Virus record (IMG/VR): IMGVR_UViG_3300031787_000312
Coordinates: 1-39,943 of that record
From: a virus
Length of the DNA stretch: 39,943 nt
Reading direction: 5' to 3' (one strand)
Numbering within the stretch: the first letter of the stretch is position 1; every line of letters begins with the position of its first letter. A model generated the notes under the pieces. The model had not been told where the DNA came from. It did no database searches and was given only the letters and a program-made list of their open reading frames with translations. The position numbers and the translations under genes are program-made. This document shows positions 1 through 6,842 of the stretch, piece after piece.

Positions 1-219
1 CATGCCCGAAGAGTCGCCTCCGATGACTGTTGAGCGGGCGAAAGAGGTGCTCGACCTGACCGTTCGCTACGGCGAAGAAGATGAGAAGGAAGCGCTCAAC
101 ACGCTTTGCGAACGCATCACGACGCTTGAGCGCATCATTCGCGTTCGCCTAGGCCCCGGCGCAGTGCCAACGACATCCATCCACAGCGGGCGACCGCTTT
201 ACGACGACAAGAGGAAGAG
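1..219. repeat. Left copy of terminal direct repeat
   Basis: These 219 bases recur at 39725-39943 with a constant offset of 39,724. The only difference I see is G128 here against A39852 there. The repeat lies inside a coding gene and carries no obvious cos or att feature. It is most simply the overlap left when a circular or circularly permuted genome is written linearly. A real short terminal repeat is possible. The single mismatch argues against a purely copied k-mer overlap and suggests a population variant or a read error. Confidence 0.9.
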
Positions 220-226
220 GCCATGA
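2..226 (+). CDS. Small hypothetical early protein (3' part of gene crossing the genome joint)
   Basis: Unknown function. As cut here it opens at an ATG at base 2, but the right-hand copy shows nine more in-frame codons upstream (starting with GTG at 39699, VIDAIDGKD). That GTG overlaps the stop of the preceding gene as GTGA, the usual junction in this phage, so the full protein is probably 83 residues. It is hydrophilic, with an acidic, probably helical middle part (EEDEKEALNTLCERITTLE) and a basic tail (DDKRKRP). It overlaps the next gene by ATGA. No family recognised. Confidence 0.75.
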   Translation: MPEESPPMTVERAKEVLDLTVRYGEEDEKEALNTLCERITTLERIIRVRLGPGAVPTTSIHSGRPLYDDKRKRP

Positions 227-468
227 AGTTCATCGGTTCGCCATTCTACAAAGAGGTCAAGGCTGTCATCGCTGCCATCCAGGCAGACAGCGACGACGCG
301 CCGATGGCGGTTGCGTACGTCGATGCGCTCGACATGAGCGACAAGCGCACCTTGCTCCGCGAAGCGCCGTCGATGCTTGACGAACTCGGTCACGTCCGCG
401 CGGCAAGCGAGCGTACTCCATCGTCGAAGGAAGCGATGAACGAGTGGCTTCTCAGGGTGACGACATGA
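223..468 (+). CDS. Small hypothetical early protein
   Basis: Eighty-one residues, no recognised family. The start is an ATG about 6 bases after a purine-rich ribosome site (GAGGAAGAGG) and overlaps the previous stop as ATGA. The N-terminal part (FYKEVKAVIAAIQA) looks like an amphipathic helix and the rest is charged. It sits directly upstream of the recombination gene and shares an ATGA overlap with it, so it is probably co-translated with the annealing protein. Role unknown. Confidence 0.75.
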   Translation: MKFIGSPFYKEVKAVIAAIQADSDDAPMAVAYVDALDMSDKRTLLREAPSMLDELGHVRAASERTPSSKEAMNEWLLRVTT

Positions 469-1424
469 GCACCGCACTCGCACGAAGCGTCGACGTCACG
501 AACTTCGACACCCTCGACCGGCTCAGCAACGTGCTTGCGCGTGCTGTCGACGCGTGCCCCAAGGCGTTCTTCGGGAAGCCCGCGACCGTCGCCGCCGTCA
601 TCCTCTTTGGCCAGGAAGTCGGCCTCACACCAATGATGGCGCTGCGCTCAGTGCACGTCATCAGCGGCAAGATGGTTATGTCCGCCGAGTTGATGCTCAC
701 GCTCGCGCTTCAGCGTGGCGTCAAGGCAAAGTGGGCAGAGGCAACGAACGAAGCGGCAACGCTTGTGCTGACGCGCAACGGCGAGGAGATGCTCCCGGTG
801 CGCTTCACGCTCGCTGACGCGAAGACTGCGGAGCTTCTTGGCAATCCGACGTGGAAGAAGTTCCCAGGCAACATGCTGCGTGCGCGCGCCATCACGAACG
901 CGATTCGCATGCACTGCCCCGACGTGCTCGGCCCGTGCATCTACAGTGAAGAGGAGATGCGTGACCTTGAAGAGAGCGCGCCGCCACCATCCAAGCGCGA
1001 GATAGCGGTGGCTGCGTTGACGCGTCCGGCTGTTGACGGGCAAGCGAGCGTCGCACCTGCTGGTGTGTTCCTCGGCGACCTCACAGAGGCGCCAGACAGC
1101 GGCATGCGTGGCGAGGAGACGCTCAGCGCTATCCGTCACTGCACGACGCCAGAGAAACTTTTCGCGTGGCTTGAGGCGCGCTCGAAGTACATCCGCAAGA
1201 GCGAAGGCGAAGTGCGCGAGCACATCACGAGCGTTCTGACGAAAATGTCGAAACGGGCATCGCTTGAGCTTCCAATCGTGCTCGACCGCGCTGGCCTCGT
1301 GGAAGCGTCGAAGAGCATCTACACGGGCGATGTCGTCGACACAACGGCCCAGAGACTCGCAGACAATCTTGAGGCTGGCGAAGACGCCATCCGCGATGAG
1401 CAAGAAGGGGACGGTCCACATTGA
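465..1424 (+). CDS. RecT/Bet-like single-strand annealing protein
   Basis: Probable phage recombinase of the RecT/Bet superfamily, which anneals complementary single strands during replication and repair. The first ~170 residues carry the family-like pattern: GQEVGLTPMMALRSVHVISG, then GKMVMSAELMLTLALQRG, then a TWKKFPGNMLRARAITNAIR segment ending near CPDVLGPCIYSEEEM. The C-terminal half is charged and variable. I start it at ATG 465, which overlaps the previous stop as ATGA, rather than at the in-frame ATG at 444; this gives 319 residues. The SSB-like gene follows with a TTGA overlap, a pairing common in phage recombination modules. No partner exonuclease (RecE, lambda Exo or YqaJ type) is visible. 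Confidence 0.8.
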   Translation: MSTALARSVDVTNFDTLDRLSNVLARAVDACPKAFFGKPATVAAVILFGQEVGLTPMMALRSVHVISGKMVMSAELMLTLALQRGVKAKWAEATNEAATLVLTRNGEEMLPVRFTLADAKTAELLGNPTWKKFPGNMLRARAITNAIRMHCPDVLGPCIYSEEEMRDLEESAPPPSKREIAVAALTRPAVDGQASVAPAGVFLGDLTEAPDSGMRGEETLSAIRHCTTPEKLFAWLEARSKYIRKSEGEVREHITSVLTKMSKRASLELPIVLDRAGLVEASKSIYTGDVVDTTAQRLADNLEAGEDAIRDEQEGDGPH

Positions 1425-1792
1425 GCGACAAGCCAAAACCAGCATTCAAGGTGTCAGTCAAGCCTGAGCAAGGCGGCGGCAAGGCTGTTCAACTCGCGGC
1501 GTTCTGGCGCAAAGACGACGGCAAGCTTCGTGGCTCGCTCGACGGCAAGATTGTGCAGCTGAGCGTCAAGCTCGAAGACGGCACGGTGTGCCACGTCAAG
1601 CGTAAGCCGGACAGCAAGTGGATGGACCACTATGTGAACCTCTTTGAAGAAGAGGGCTCTGCGTCGAAGTTCGCAGGCGCGGCGCAGGCCCCAAGCGCCG
1701 CAGACGACGACATCTTCGGTTCTCCGCAGCAATCAAAGACGGGCATGTTCGATGGCAGCGGTGACCTTGACGATTCTGAAATACCGTTCTAG
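1421..1792 (+). CDS. SSB-like single-stranded DNA-binding protein
   Basis: 123 residues ending in a low-complexity acidic tail that finishes DLDDSEIPF, closely matching the DDDIPF tip with which bacterial SSB recruits repair and replication proteins. The N-terminal ~80 residues (FKVSVKP, VQLAAFWRKDDGKLRGSLDG, IVQLSVKLEDGTVCHVKR) are beta-rich and could form an OB fold, but I do not see the classical SSB motifs. The start is a TTG overlapping the RecT-like stop as TTGA. Linkage to the annealing gene supports a single-strand DNA role. An alternative is a different fold that only mimics the SSB tail to compete for SSB partners. Confidence 0.75.
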   Translation: MSDKPKPAFKVSVKPEQGGGKAVQLAAFWRKDDGKLRGSLDGKIVQLSVKLEDGTVCHVKRKPDSKWMDHYVNLFEEEGSASKFAGAAQAPSAADDDIFGSPQQSKTGMFDGSGDLDDSEIPF

Positions 1793-1801
1793 CATCACGC
1801 C

Positions 1802-2230
1802 ATGAACGAGAAGCATGTTGCTATATTCTGGTCAAAAATGACCATTGGAGACGGGTGTTGGACCCATCGCGGTTCTAAGGGTTCGCACGGGTACCCACAA
1901 GCTACATGGGGCCCCCGAAGCGAACCTGCGCACCGAGTTGCATGGGAGATTACAAACGGAGTTGCCCCAAAGGGGATGTTCATCTGTCACCACTGCGACA
2001 ACAAATCATGCGCACGTCCGAGTCACCTCTATCTCGGAACTCACAAAGAGAACATGCGCGACATGCGCGTTCGCGAAGGGAATATCCGCAAAATAACGCG
2101 GGCACAGGCGGCGGCGATACGGGACGACAAAAGGACCCAAAGAGCAATCGCGGCTGACTATGGAGTGCACCAGGCAACCGTCTGGAACATCAAGAGCGGT
2201 CGAACCCACTACGACGGCGACACTCGCTGA
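1802..2230 (+). CDS. HNH homing endonuclease (free-standing)
   Basis: 142-residue HNH_3-type endonuclease. The core is GMFICHHCDNKSCARPSHLYL followed by GTHKENMRDM: the catalytic His pair and Cys/His ligands of the beta-beta-alpha metal fold, and the typical HLYLGTHKEN signature. The N-terminal DGCWTHRGSKGSHGYPQ stretch is also typical. The C-terminal ~45 residues look like a helix-turn-helix (QRAIAADYGVHQATVWNIKSG) for target recognition. Unlike its neighbours it does not overlap adjacent genes: it sits 9 bases after the SSB-like gene and is followed by a 250-base gap, as expected for an inserted mobile gene. Confidence 0.9.
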   Translation: MNEKHVAIFWSKMTIGDGCWTHRGSKGSHGYPQATWGPRSEPAHRVAWEITNGVAPKGMFICHHCDNKSCARPSHLYLGTHKENMRDMRVREGNIRKITRAQAAAIRDDKRTQRAIAADYGVHQATVWNIKSGRTHYDGDTR

Positions 2231-2380
2231 ACAGCAAGACTTCGCGCAGCAATCACGCTGCGCAGGACATGTGAGCGGCGTTTCTAGTCGCTTCTCGCGT
2301 GTGGCAACGCTCAATGACGACACGGGTACGGCTCACCACGGACGAGCCAACGCGCGCGCAGCGGGAACTGGCGCGCTTCT

Positions 2381-2452
2381 GGCCCCAATCTCACGGTGAG
2401 AAACCGCGCAGACGTGCGTCGGTGGGGAGCGGTTCGAGTCCGCTCAGGGCCA
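2381..2452 (+). ncRNA. tRNA-like element with good T-arm and partial acceptor stem
   Basis: The 3' half looks like a tRNA: a 5-bp T-stem (AGCGG/CCGCT) closing the loop TTCGAGT, then CAGGGCC and a discriminator A. The 5' end GGCCC pairs with GGGCC, giving five acceptor pairs, with C-A and A-C mismatches below. The middle is not canonical: CTCA-CGG-TGAG replaces the D-arm (3-base loop), and an extended hairpin with a 4-base GACG loop replaces the anticodon arm. Total length (72) fits a tRNA, but there is no anticodon loop and no encoded CCA. It may be a decayed tRNA, a tRNA-like structure, or coincidence. The rest of the 250-base gap shows only GC-rich inverted repeats. Confidence 0.35.
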
Positions 2453-2480
2453 TTCGATATTATTTTGAGGAGGTTTTGAT

Positions 2481-2693
2481 ATGCGATTCCGAGTGACGTT
2501 CAGCAAGTCGGGAGACATGCACTGCGCCACGCTCGAAGAGCGCGACGACTACCCAGGTCCAGGCGGTGACTTCTGGGAGACCGTTAGCAGCAACCACTCT
2601 CTCGACGGGAAAGACGCAGCGCTTGCGGGGCTGAAGCGAGGCATGGTCCGCGAACACGAAGAGCGCATGCGCGCGATCGAGGCCGCGACATGA
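2481..2693 (+). CDS. Small hypothetical protein
   Basis: Seventy residues, unknown. A very strong ribosome site (GAGGAGG, 8 bases before the ATG) in an unusually AT-rich leader fixes the start and restarts translation after the HNH gene and its gap. The sequence looks like a small beta domain followed by a charged helix (GKDAALAGLKRGMVREHEER), reminiscent of short phage HicB-like or double-psi folds, but too weak to name. It overlaps the next gene by ATGA. Confidence 0.75.
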   Translation: MRFRVTFSKSGDMHCATLEERDDYPGPGGDFWETVSSNHSLDGKDAALAGLKRGMVREHEERMRAIEAAT

Positions 2694-3109
2694 GCCGCCG
2701 CACTGTCGACATCACCGTTGACGCATACGACGCGCCCTCTCTCATCGCCGTTGCTCGCGAGCGCGAGAGGCAGCGCGACCTTGGCCACGATGACGCGATG
2801 GGCATGCCGCTCGTGCGCGTGCTCCGTGAGGCGTGGGAGTTGCGGCTGGGCCGCCCATCGGTCGGCCACATGGGCATCGCATGCGCGTCCGTGTTCCGCG
2901 CAGCGAACGACCAAGGTCGCGTCTCGTGCGCGACCGTGATGCTCGAAGAGGTCGCGGAGTCTGTCGAGGAACTGATGGAGCTTGAGCTGATGGGCGATGC
3001 GGAGCGCCGCCGCAAGTCCGAGGCTGCCGAAGTGGAGCTCACGCAAGCTGCGGCCGTGATGCTGCGCATTGCGTCGAAGCTGCGCGCTGAGCGCCAAGGA
3101 GGCGAGTGA
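2690..3109 (+). CDS. MazG-like nucleotide pyrophosphohydrolase (putative)
   Basis: 139 residues, all-helical in appearance. The pattern RERERQRDLGHDD, then LEEVAESVEELMELELM, then EAAEVELTQAAAVMLRIASK resembles the MazG/all-alpha NTP-pyrophosphatase family, whose metal site is built from EExxE and a later ExxD/E pair. Here EEVAE and the AAEVE segment could supply it. Such phage enzymes hydrolyse (d)NTPs to monophosphates, adjusting nucleotide pools or lowering alarmones. The call rests on pattern only and the second motif is not canonical. It lies in the early DNA-metabolism operon, overlapping both neighbours. Confidence 0.5.
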   Translation: MSRRTVDITVDAYDAPSLIAVARERERQRDLGHDDAMGMPLVRVLREAWELRLGRPSVGHMGIACASVFRAANDQGRVSCATVMLEEVAESVEELMELELMGDAERRRKSEAAEVELTQAAAVMLRIASKLRAERQGGE

Positions 3110-3780
3110 TGGAACGCCCGATCATCTTCAACGACGCGATGGTGCGCGCGATTCTCAGCGGCGCGAAGACCGAGACGCGACGGCCCGTCACGCCGCAGCC
3201 CGTGGACTGCATCGTGAGCAGTCGCGAGGGCGACGGGACGACCGTGACGAGCCCCACGCGCCGATGGGGGAAGCGGTGGGTCGGGCCGGACCTTGCCGAC
3301 CTCGCCAAGCTGTGCCCCATCGGCGTGCCCGGTGACACGCTGCGGGTGCGCGAAGCGTGGCGCGTCGAGTGGGGTGACACGCTTGTCTATTTTCGCGCGG
3401 ATGGCGCGAGCGAGTGGCTGTCATGTGACCAGAGCGAAGAACCGGACGTGCGTAGGTGGTCAGACAAGCTCGCTGGCGGGCTCTGGGCGCCTTCCATCCA
3501 CATGCCGCGCTGGGCAGCGCGCACCGTGCTCGACGTGCTTGAAGTGCGCGTTGAGCGCTTGCAGGACATGAGCGAAGCGGACGCACGCGCCGAGGGCTTC
3601 GTGCCGTTCAAGCACATCGACATCGATCAGCCGTTCGGCGGCGACGACTGGCGAACCAATCGCACGCACCCGTGCACGCTCGCGTTCGCGGCGACATGGG
3701 ATGCCATCTATCCAACGATGCCGTGGGCGTCGAATCCCTGGGTCTGGGTCGTGCGCTTCAAGCGCCAGGGAGGCGCGTGA
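3109..3780 (+). CDS. ASCH-domain-like protein
   Basis: 223 residues resembling phage ASCH-domain proteins: the opening MERPIIFNDAMVRAILSG then AKTETRRPV (ligand-binding strand and TRR motif), GDTLRVREAW in the middle, HMPRWAARTVLDVLEVRVER, and the ending ...WDAIYP...NPWVWVVRFKR. ASCH domains are PUA-like RNA-binding folds and some members act as RNases or amidohydrolases, so an RNA-related function is possible but unproven. The start is the ATG of a TGATG overlap, 6 bases after AAGGAGG; a GTG one codon earlier is an alternative. About 55 residues of insertion carry the aromatic-rich linker. Confidence 0.75.
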   Translation: MERPIIFNDAMVRAILSGAKTETRRPVTPQPVDCIVSSREGDGTTVTSPTRRWGKRWVGPDLADLAKLCPIGVPGDTLRVREAWRVEWGDTLVYFRADGASEWLSCDQSEEPDVRRWSDKLAGGLWAPSIHMPRWAARTVLDVLEVRVERLQDMSEADARAEGFVPFKHIDIDQPFGGDDWRTNRTHPCTLAFAATWDAIYPTMPWASNPWVWVVRFKRQGGA

Positions 3781-3983
3781 TGCCGCACCACAAAGTCACG
3801 CACCGCACCGAGGCGCGCGGGCGCATCCACACGTACGACGTGCACGTTGCCGAGTTGTGCGACGGCGCTGCGGTCGTCTGCAAGGGCGTCGGCTACACGC
3901 GAAGCGAAGCAAACGCGGCGCTTCTCAGCGCGGTGGAGCGCATGCACCGCGACCAGCTTGACGCGTTGAAGGAGGGGATGTGA
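3780..3983 (+). CDS. Small hypothetical protein
   Basis: Sixty-seven residues, unknown. Starts at the ATG of a TGATG overlap with the ASCH gene, preceded by AGGGAGGCG. The sequence reads as two beta strands (RIHTYDVHVAELCDGAAVVC) and a C-terminal helix (SEANAALLSAVERMHRDQL), a layout seen in many short dsRBD-like or ribbon-helix proteins, but no family can be assigned. It is followed by a GTGA overlap. Confidence 0.7.
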   Translation: MPHHKVTHRTEARGRIHTYDVHVAELCDGAAVVCKGVGYTRSEANAALLSAVERMHRDQLDALKEGM

Positions 3984-4297
3984 CCGACATGCATGCAATC
4001 GCTCACCGCATCCTGACGCACGACTACCCCGACATGCGCGAACGCGTGCGCACTGCATGCGCGACTCTGCGCGACGCGGTCGGCTCCAACGGACCGGAGA
4101 GCATTGAGAGTTTCGCTGAGCGTGCGGCGGCGCGAATCGTTGAGCTTGAGAAGGCGGTGGGCTACGCACTGAGCGACCTCAGAGAGCACATTGCAGACGG
4201 CGAGTGCGCTGGCCCACATGGCAACGCGCGTGAAGGCGCGTGCTCTCGGTGCAGGCCAGCGGAGTATCTTGCTAATGCGCTGGAGGTGCAGCCATGA
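3980..4297 (+). CDS. Small hypothetical protein with C-terminal Cys pair
   Basis: 105 residues starting at a GTG that overlaps the previous stop as GTGA, with AAGGAGGGG just upstream. Mostly helical (MRERVRTACATLRDAV, FAERAAARIVELEKAVGYAL). A C-terminal CAGPHGN...CSRC segment could be a small metal knuckle. Unknown function; penultimate gene of the plus-strand early operon. Confidence 0.7.
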   Translation: MTDMHAIAHRILTHDYPDMRERVRTACATLRDAVGSNGPESIESFAERAAARIVELEKAVGYALSDLREHIADGECAGPHGNAREGACSRCRPAEYLANALEVQP

Positions 4298-4623
4298 CCC
4301 CGACCCGAGCACAGTTTGACGCGGCTGAGGCGTGGCTGCTGGAGGAGTGGCGCATAAACACCGACACCTCACGCCGCATCACGAGCGGGAAGAATGCCAA
4401 GCGGCAGTGGGCTACTGACGAGTTGGCAGCGCGCCGAGACACGCGCGCCAAGCTCGCCACCGCCATCCGCGCGATTCGCGCCATGCGCCCAAACTGCATC
4501 AAGTGCGACGAGCGCCCGCAGACGCTCGGCAGCGGGCAGTATTGCTTCGCGTGCCTTGCTCGCGACCGCGCGGAGTACGCCGCGTGGGACGCGTCACTGC
4601 GAGGGCGCGAGGGCGCGACATGA
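4294..4623 (+). CDS. Hypothetical zinc-ribbon protein
   Basis: 109 residues. The N-terminal two thirds form a charged helical region (EEWRINTDTSRRITSG, ATDELAARRDTRAKLATAIR). The C-terminal part holds CIKCDERPQTLGSGQYCFAC, two CxxC knuckles 13 residues apart, a clear zinc-ribbon pattern that suggests nucleic-acid or protein binding. Starts with an ATGA overlap and is the last convincing gene of this operon. The convergent late operon ends 30 bases away, with no obvious terminator hairpin between them. Confidence 0.75.
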   Translation: MTPTRAQFDAAEAWLLEEWRINTDTSRRITSGKNAKRQWATDELAARRDTRAKLATAIRAIRAMRPNCIKCDERPQTLGSGQYCFACLARDRAEYAAWDASLRGREGAT

Positions 4624-4653
4624 CCGCCGCACTCTCCCTCACGCCCGAGACGC

Positions 4654-5334
4654 TCAAATCAAGTCGAGCATGTAGCCCATCGCGTCAACCTTGGTGCTGC
4701 CTGGCATCGAGCCGTGCTCGGCGAAACCGCGGAACGCGCGCATCTCGCGCACGCTGAGGCGCTCTCGTGGTGCTGCGATTCGAGGGATGCACACTTCACC
4801 ATCGGTCTCTTCGCCGAGGGACGCGAGCGCATCGAAGAGCCAGCGCGCGGCCTCAAGCATCGCGGCGCTTGGCGGCATGCACTCGACACGCCGCGAGCCC
4901 CACGTGCGCAACTCTGGCGTGTGCTCGTAGCCAAGTTTTAGCGCCAGCTTTGAGAGCCCAGGCCACGAAAACTCAGTGCCAATACTGCGCTCGATCACGT
5001 CGCGCCGTCCGACGTGGACGGCGGCGCATGTACGCAAGTCGAGGTGCTGAAAAATGAGCCCATCCCATGAGACGGAGAAGTTTACGCTGACCGTGAGGTC
5101 ACGCTCACCGTCTTGGCCTTTGCGCGCCTCCATCGCATCGAAGAGGCGCCGACCTGCGTCCAGCCCTTCGCGCGCTGGGCCCGCCGTCCAGTGCGACACG
5201 TGGAGGTCAACGGGAAGCTTGCGCGGCCTCGTCTCGCGGCCCTTCGCCCACATCGCAGCGGGGTCACGCAGCACGCGATCGAAGCGCGTCGAGAGCACAC
5301 GTCCGCCGTGGATGATGCCGCGAGGGAGGGTCAT
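4654..5334 (-). CDS. Endolysin: N-acetylmuramoyl-L-alanine amidase (Amidase_2 type)
   Basis: 226-residue cell-wall amidase that would cut the amide bond between muramic acid and the stem peptide at lysis. The Amidase_2/PGRP pattern is present: DLHVSHWTAG (first zinc His) near residue 45, the DGLIFQHLDLRTCAAVHVG segment (second His) followed by RSIGTEF, and near the end AEHGSMPGSTKVDAM, supplying the conserved Lys-x-Asp of the TKVD motif. No signal peptide is visible, so export should need a holin. The start chosen is the ATG overlapping the upstream stop as ATGA, after GGGAG; an ATG four codons earlier is possible. Last gene of the late operon. Confidence 0.85.
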   Translation of the reverse strand: MTLPRGIIHGGRVLSTRFDRVLRDPAAMWAKGRETRPRKLPVDLHVSHWTAGPAREGLDAGRRLFDAMEARKGQDGERDLTVSVNFSVSWDGLIFQHLDLRTCAAVHVGRRDVIERSIGTEFSWPGLSKLALKLGYEHTPELRTWGSRRVECMPPSAAMLEAARWLFDALASLGEETDGEVCIPRIAAPRERLSVREMRAFRGFAEHGSMPGSTKVDAMGYMLDLI

Positions 5335-5513
5335 GCGCGCTCCCATTTCTCGACGCGTCGAGAGTCCGAGAGGAAATCAATCGCCCCATCGACGCTGCGC
5401 AGCGCGACCTCGGCGACGCCGCCCCGCTTGGCCGCGTAGATGGCGCGCACCACGAGCGTCACGCCGTCACGATTGACGACGCGGTCGCCGACCTTGAGGG
5501 GCTTCGTGGTCAT
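5331..5513 (-). CDS. Small hypothetical protein, SH3-like
   Basis: Sixty residues, beta-rich (KPLKVGDRVVNRDGVTLVVR, GGVAEVALRSVDG), which suggests a small barrel of the SH3/KOW kind. Overlaps both neighbours by ATGA. Its place next to the endolysin hints at a lysis or wall-binding role, but this is only context. Confidence 0.65.
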   Translation of the reverse strand: MTTKPLKVGDRVVNRDGVTLVVRAIYAAKRGGVAEVALRSVDGAIDFLSDSRRVEKWERA

Positions 5514-5740
5514 GCCGCCCTCAACACTGCAAATGGCGACGTCTTCGCTTCGGCGAACCGACGGCGCACGTGGCGCCCGTATCCGCCGAGGAAGATGCGC
5601 TCAGCACGAAGCGCGCGATCGCTGAACCAGGCGCCCTCGAAGTAGATGTCGGAGGCGTCGTCAGCGCGCTCCGCTACGGCGCACGAAACATCTTCGCGCA
5701 CTGCTGCATGGAGCTGCACTCGTGAGCCGCTGGAGCGCAT
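5510..5740 (-). CDS. Small hypothetical protein
   Basis: Seventy-six residues, basic, with no membrane segment and no recognised family. I start it at the ATG of a TGATG overlap with the upstream holin-like gene, 6-7 bases after AGAGGGGG; an in-frame start nine codons earlier is less likely. Codon use and overlaps match the operon. Confidence 0.6.
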   Translation of the reverse strand: MRSSGSRVQLHAAVREDVSCAVAERADDASDIYFEGAWFSDRALRAERIFLGGYGRHVRRRFAEAKTSPFAVLRAA

Positions 5741-6138
5741 CAGTCCCCCTCTTTCGGCTCGCCCCACGTGCCCGAAGGCGCAGGCGCAAGCGTCTCGCTG
5801 TGCGCGACTGCCGACGCGATGAGCGCAGCGCTCTTTTCGAGAACGTCGCGGTCCTCAGCGGTGAGGCTCGTCGACAGTGACAGCTTGCGCAGTCGGTCGC
5901 TCATGTGCGCGCTGACCTGCGGCGACTTCTGCACGACGGCGACGACTGCGGGGTGCGGCTCGAAAAGCGCCTCCATCGCAGCGCGGGTGCCGCCTGCCTT
6001 CGCGAGGGCTTCGCGTGCGCGCGTCGTCATGGACTCGACGGTCGCGGTGCCGAAAAGCGCGGCGTAGACGCTGGGCGCAATTGACGCGACGACGGGGAGC
6101 AGCGAGAGGAGGAGGTCAACGATGGCTTGCGGGCTCAC
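5740..6138 (-). CDS. Holin-like membrane protein (putative)
   Basis: 132 residues from a GTG start that overlaps the upstream stop as GTGA. One clear hydrophobic segment lies near the N-terminus (AIVDLLLSLLPVVASIAPSV, about residues 5-28). A charged helical domain (TTRAREALAKAGGTRAAMEA) and an acidic tail (WGEPKEGD) follow. Size, single membrane segment and position in the lysis cassette fit a class III-like holin or pinholin, but no family signature is visible. Confidence 0.5.
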   Translation of the reverse strand: MSPQAIVDLLLSLLPVVASIAPSVYAALFGTATVESMTTRAREALAKAGGTRAAMEALFEPHPAVVAVVQKSPQVSAHMSDRLRKLSLSTSLTAEDRDVLEKSAALIASAVAHSETLAPAPSGTWGEPKEGD

Positions 6139-6842
6139 TGGACACCCCCAAGCGAAGGCAGCGCAATGCCAACCACCGCAAGGCGTTCGCCCAGCGAGGC
6201 CCATGCGCGCGACGCGGCTTCGAGAGCGAGACGCAACGCCTCCATCACGCGGCCTTCGTCGGCGAGCGCGGCGAGTTCGATGCCGTCGATGTACGTCGCG
6301 ACGGCTGCGACAGTGATGTCCTGTGCGTCAGCGACCGCGAGGCAGTTCGTGCGTGCGCGCTCGATGCAGGCAGCGTCAGCGGCGCACGTGTCGCGGAGAG
6401 CGGCGCACGTGGCAAGCGCTGAGGCGCGGGTGACCTCGAGGGTGTGCGAGGCGACGAGCGCGATTGTCGCGTGCGTCTGAAGCGCGGAGGGCGAGCACGC
6501 GGAGAGCGTCGAGAGCGTGAGGCCCCCGATGATGGCGAGCATGGTGTGACGCGCTGAACTGCGGCGCTGCGGCACCGTGGGCGGGCCATCTGCGAGCACC
6601 TCGCCGCCTGCGCCGGGGTCGTCGTCGTCATCGTCACGCGGTAGCTCGATGCGCTTCGGCTTCGCGGCTTCAGGCGCACCGAAGGCAGCGCGCATCACAG
6701 CGGCGCCAGCTGTGCCCAACATCGCGAGAATGCCCACGAGGACGGCCTGCGACTCGGGAGGCGCGAGCCAGAAGATGCCGCCGAGGAAGGCGCACACGAC
6801 GGCGACGAGGGCCACGGTGGGCCAGCGGATTTCGAGTTTCAT
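6135..6842 (-). CDS. Membrane protein with two N-terminal TM segments and an internal lipobox (holin/spanin-like fusion)
   Basis: 235 residues with unusual architecture. Residues 8-26 (PTVALVAVVCAFLGGIFWL) and 32-54 form a holin-like pair of membrane segments. A linker follows with a run of six Asp. At residue 101 a new Met begins a typical lipoprotein signal, MLAIIGGLTLSTLSAC, with the lipobox LSAC at 113-116. The remaining 120 residues are Ala-rich, helical and contain four more Cys. It may be one fused protein, or a second in-frame start at 6542 may release an o-spanin-like lipoprotein, though I see no ribosome site there. It follows the coiled-coil i-spanin candidate with an ATGA overlap. 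Confidence 0.6.
   Translation of the reverse strand: MKLEIRWPTVALVAVVCAFLGGIFWLAPPESQAVLVGILAMLGTAGAAVMRAAFGAPEAAKPKRIELPRDDDDDDPGAGGEVLADGPPTVPQRRSSARHTMLAIIGGLTLSTLSACSPSALQTHATIALVASHTLEVTRASALATCAALRDTCAADAACIERARTNCLAVADAQDITVAAVATYIDGIELAALADEGRVMEALRLALEAASRAWASLGERLAVVGIALPSLGGVQ

Noticed and set aside
648-1445. 265-codon minus-strand frame opposite the RecT-like gene
   Set aside because: Antisense to a gene with recognisable motifs; Arg/His-rich shadow.
2314-2496. Open frame across the tRNA-like element
   Set aside because: Its end is the translation of the T-arm region and it overlaps the well-supported start at 2481; no ribosome site is visible.
4620-4757. Possible extra plus-strand gene after the zinc-ribbon gene (ATGA overlap)
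   Set aside because: After about ten plausible codons it runs over 100 bases into the end of the convergent endolysin gene with shadow-like composition. It may be the truncated start of a lost gene, but I cannot support it.
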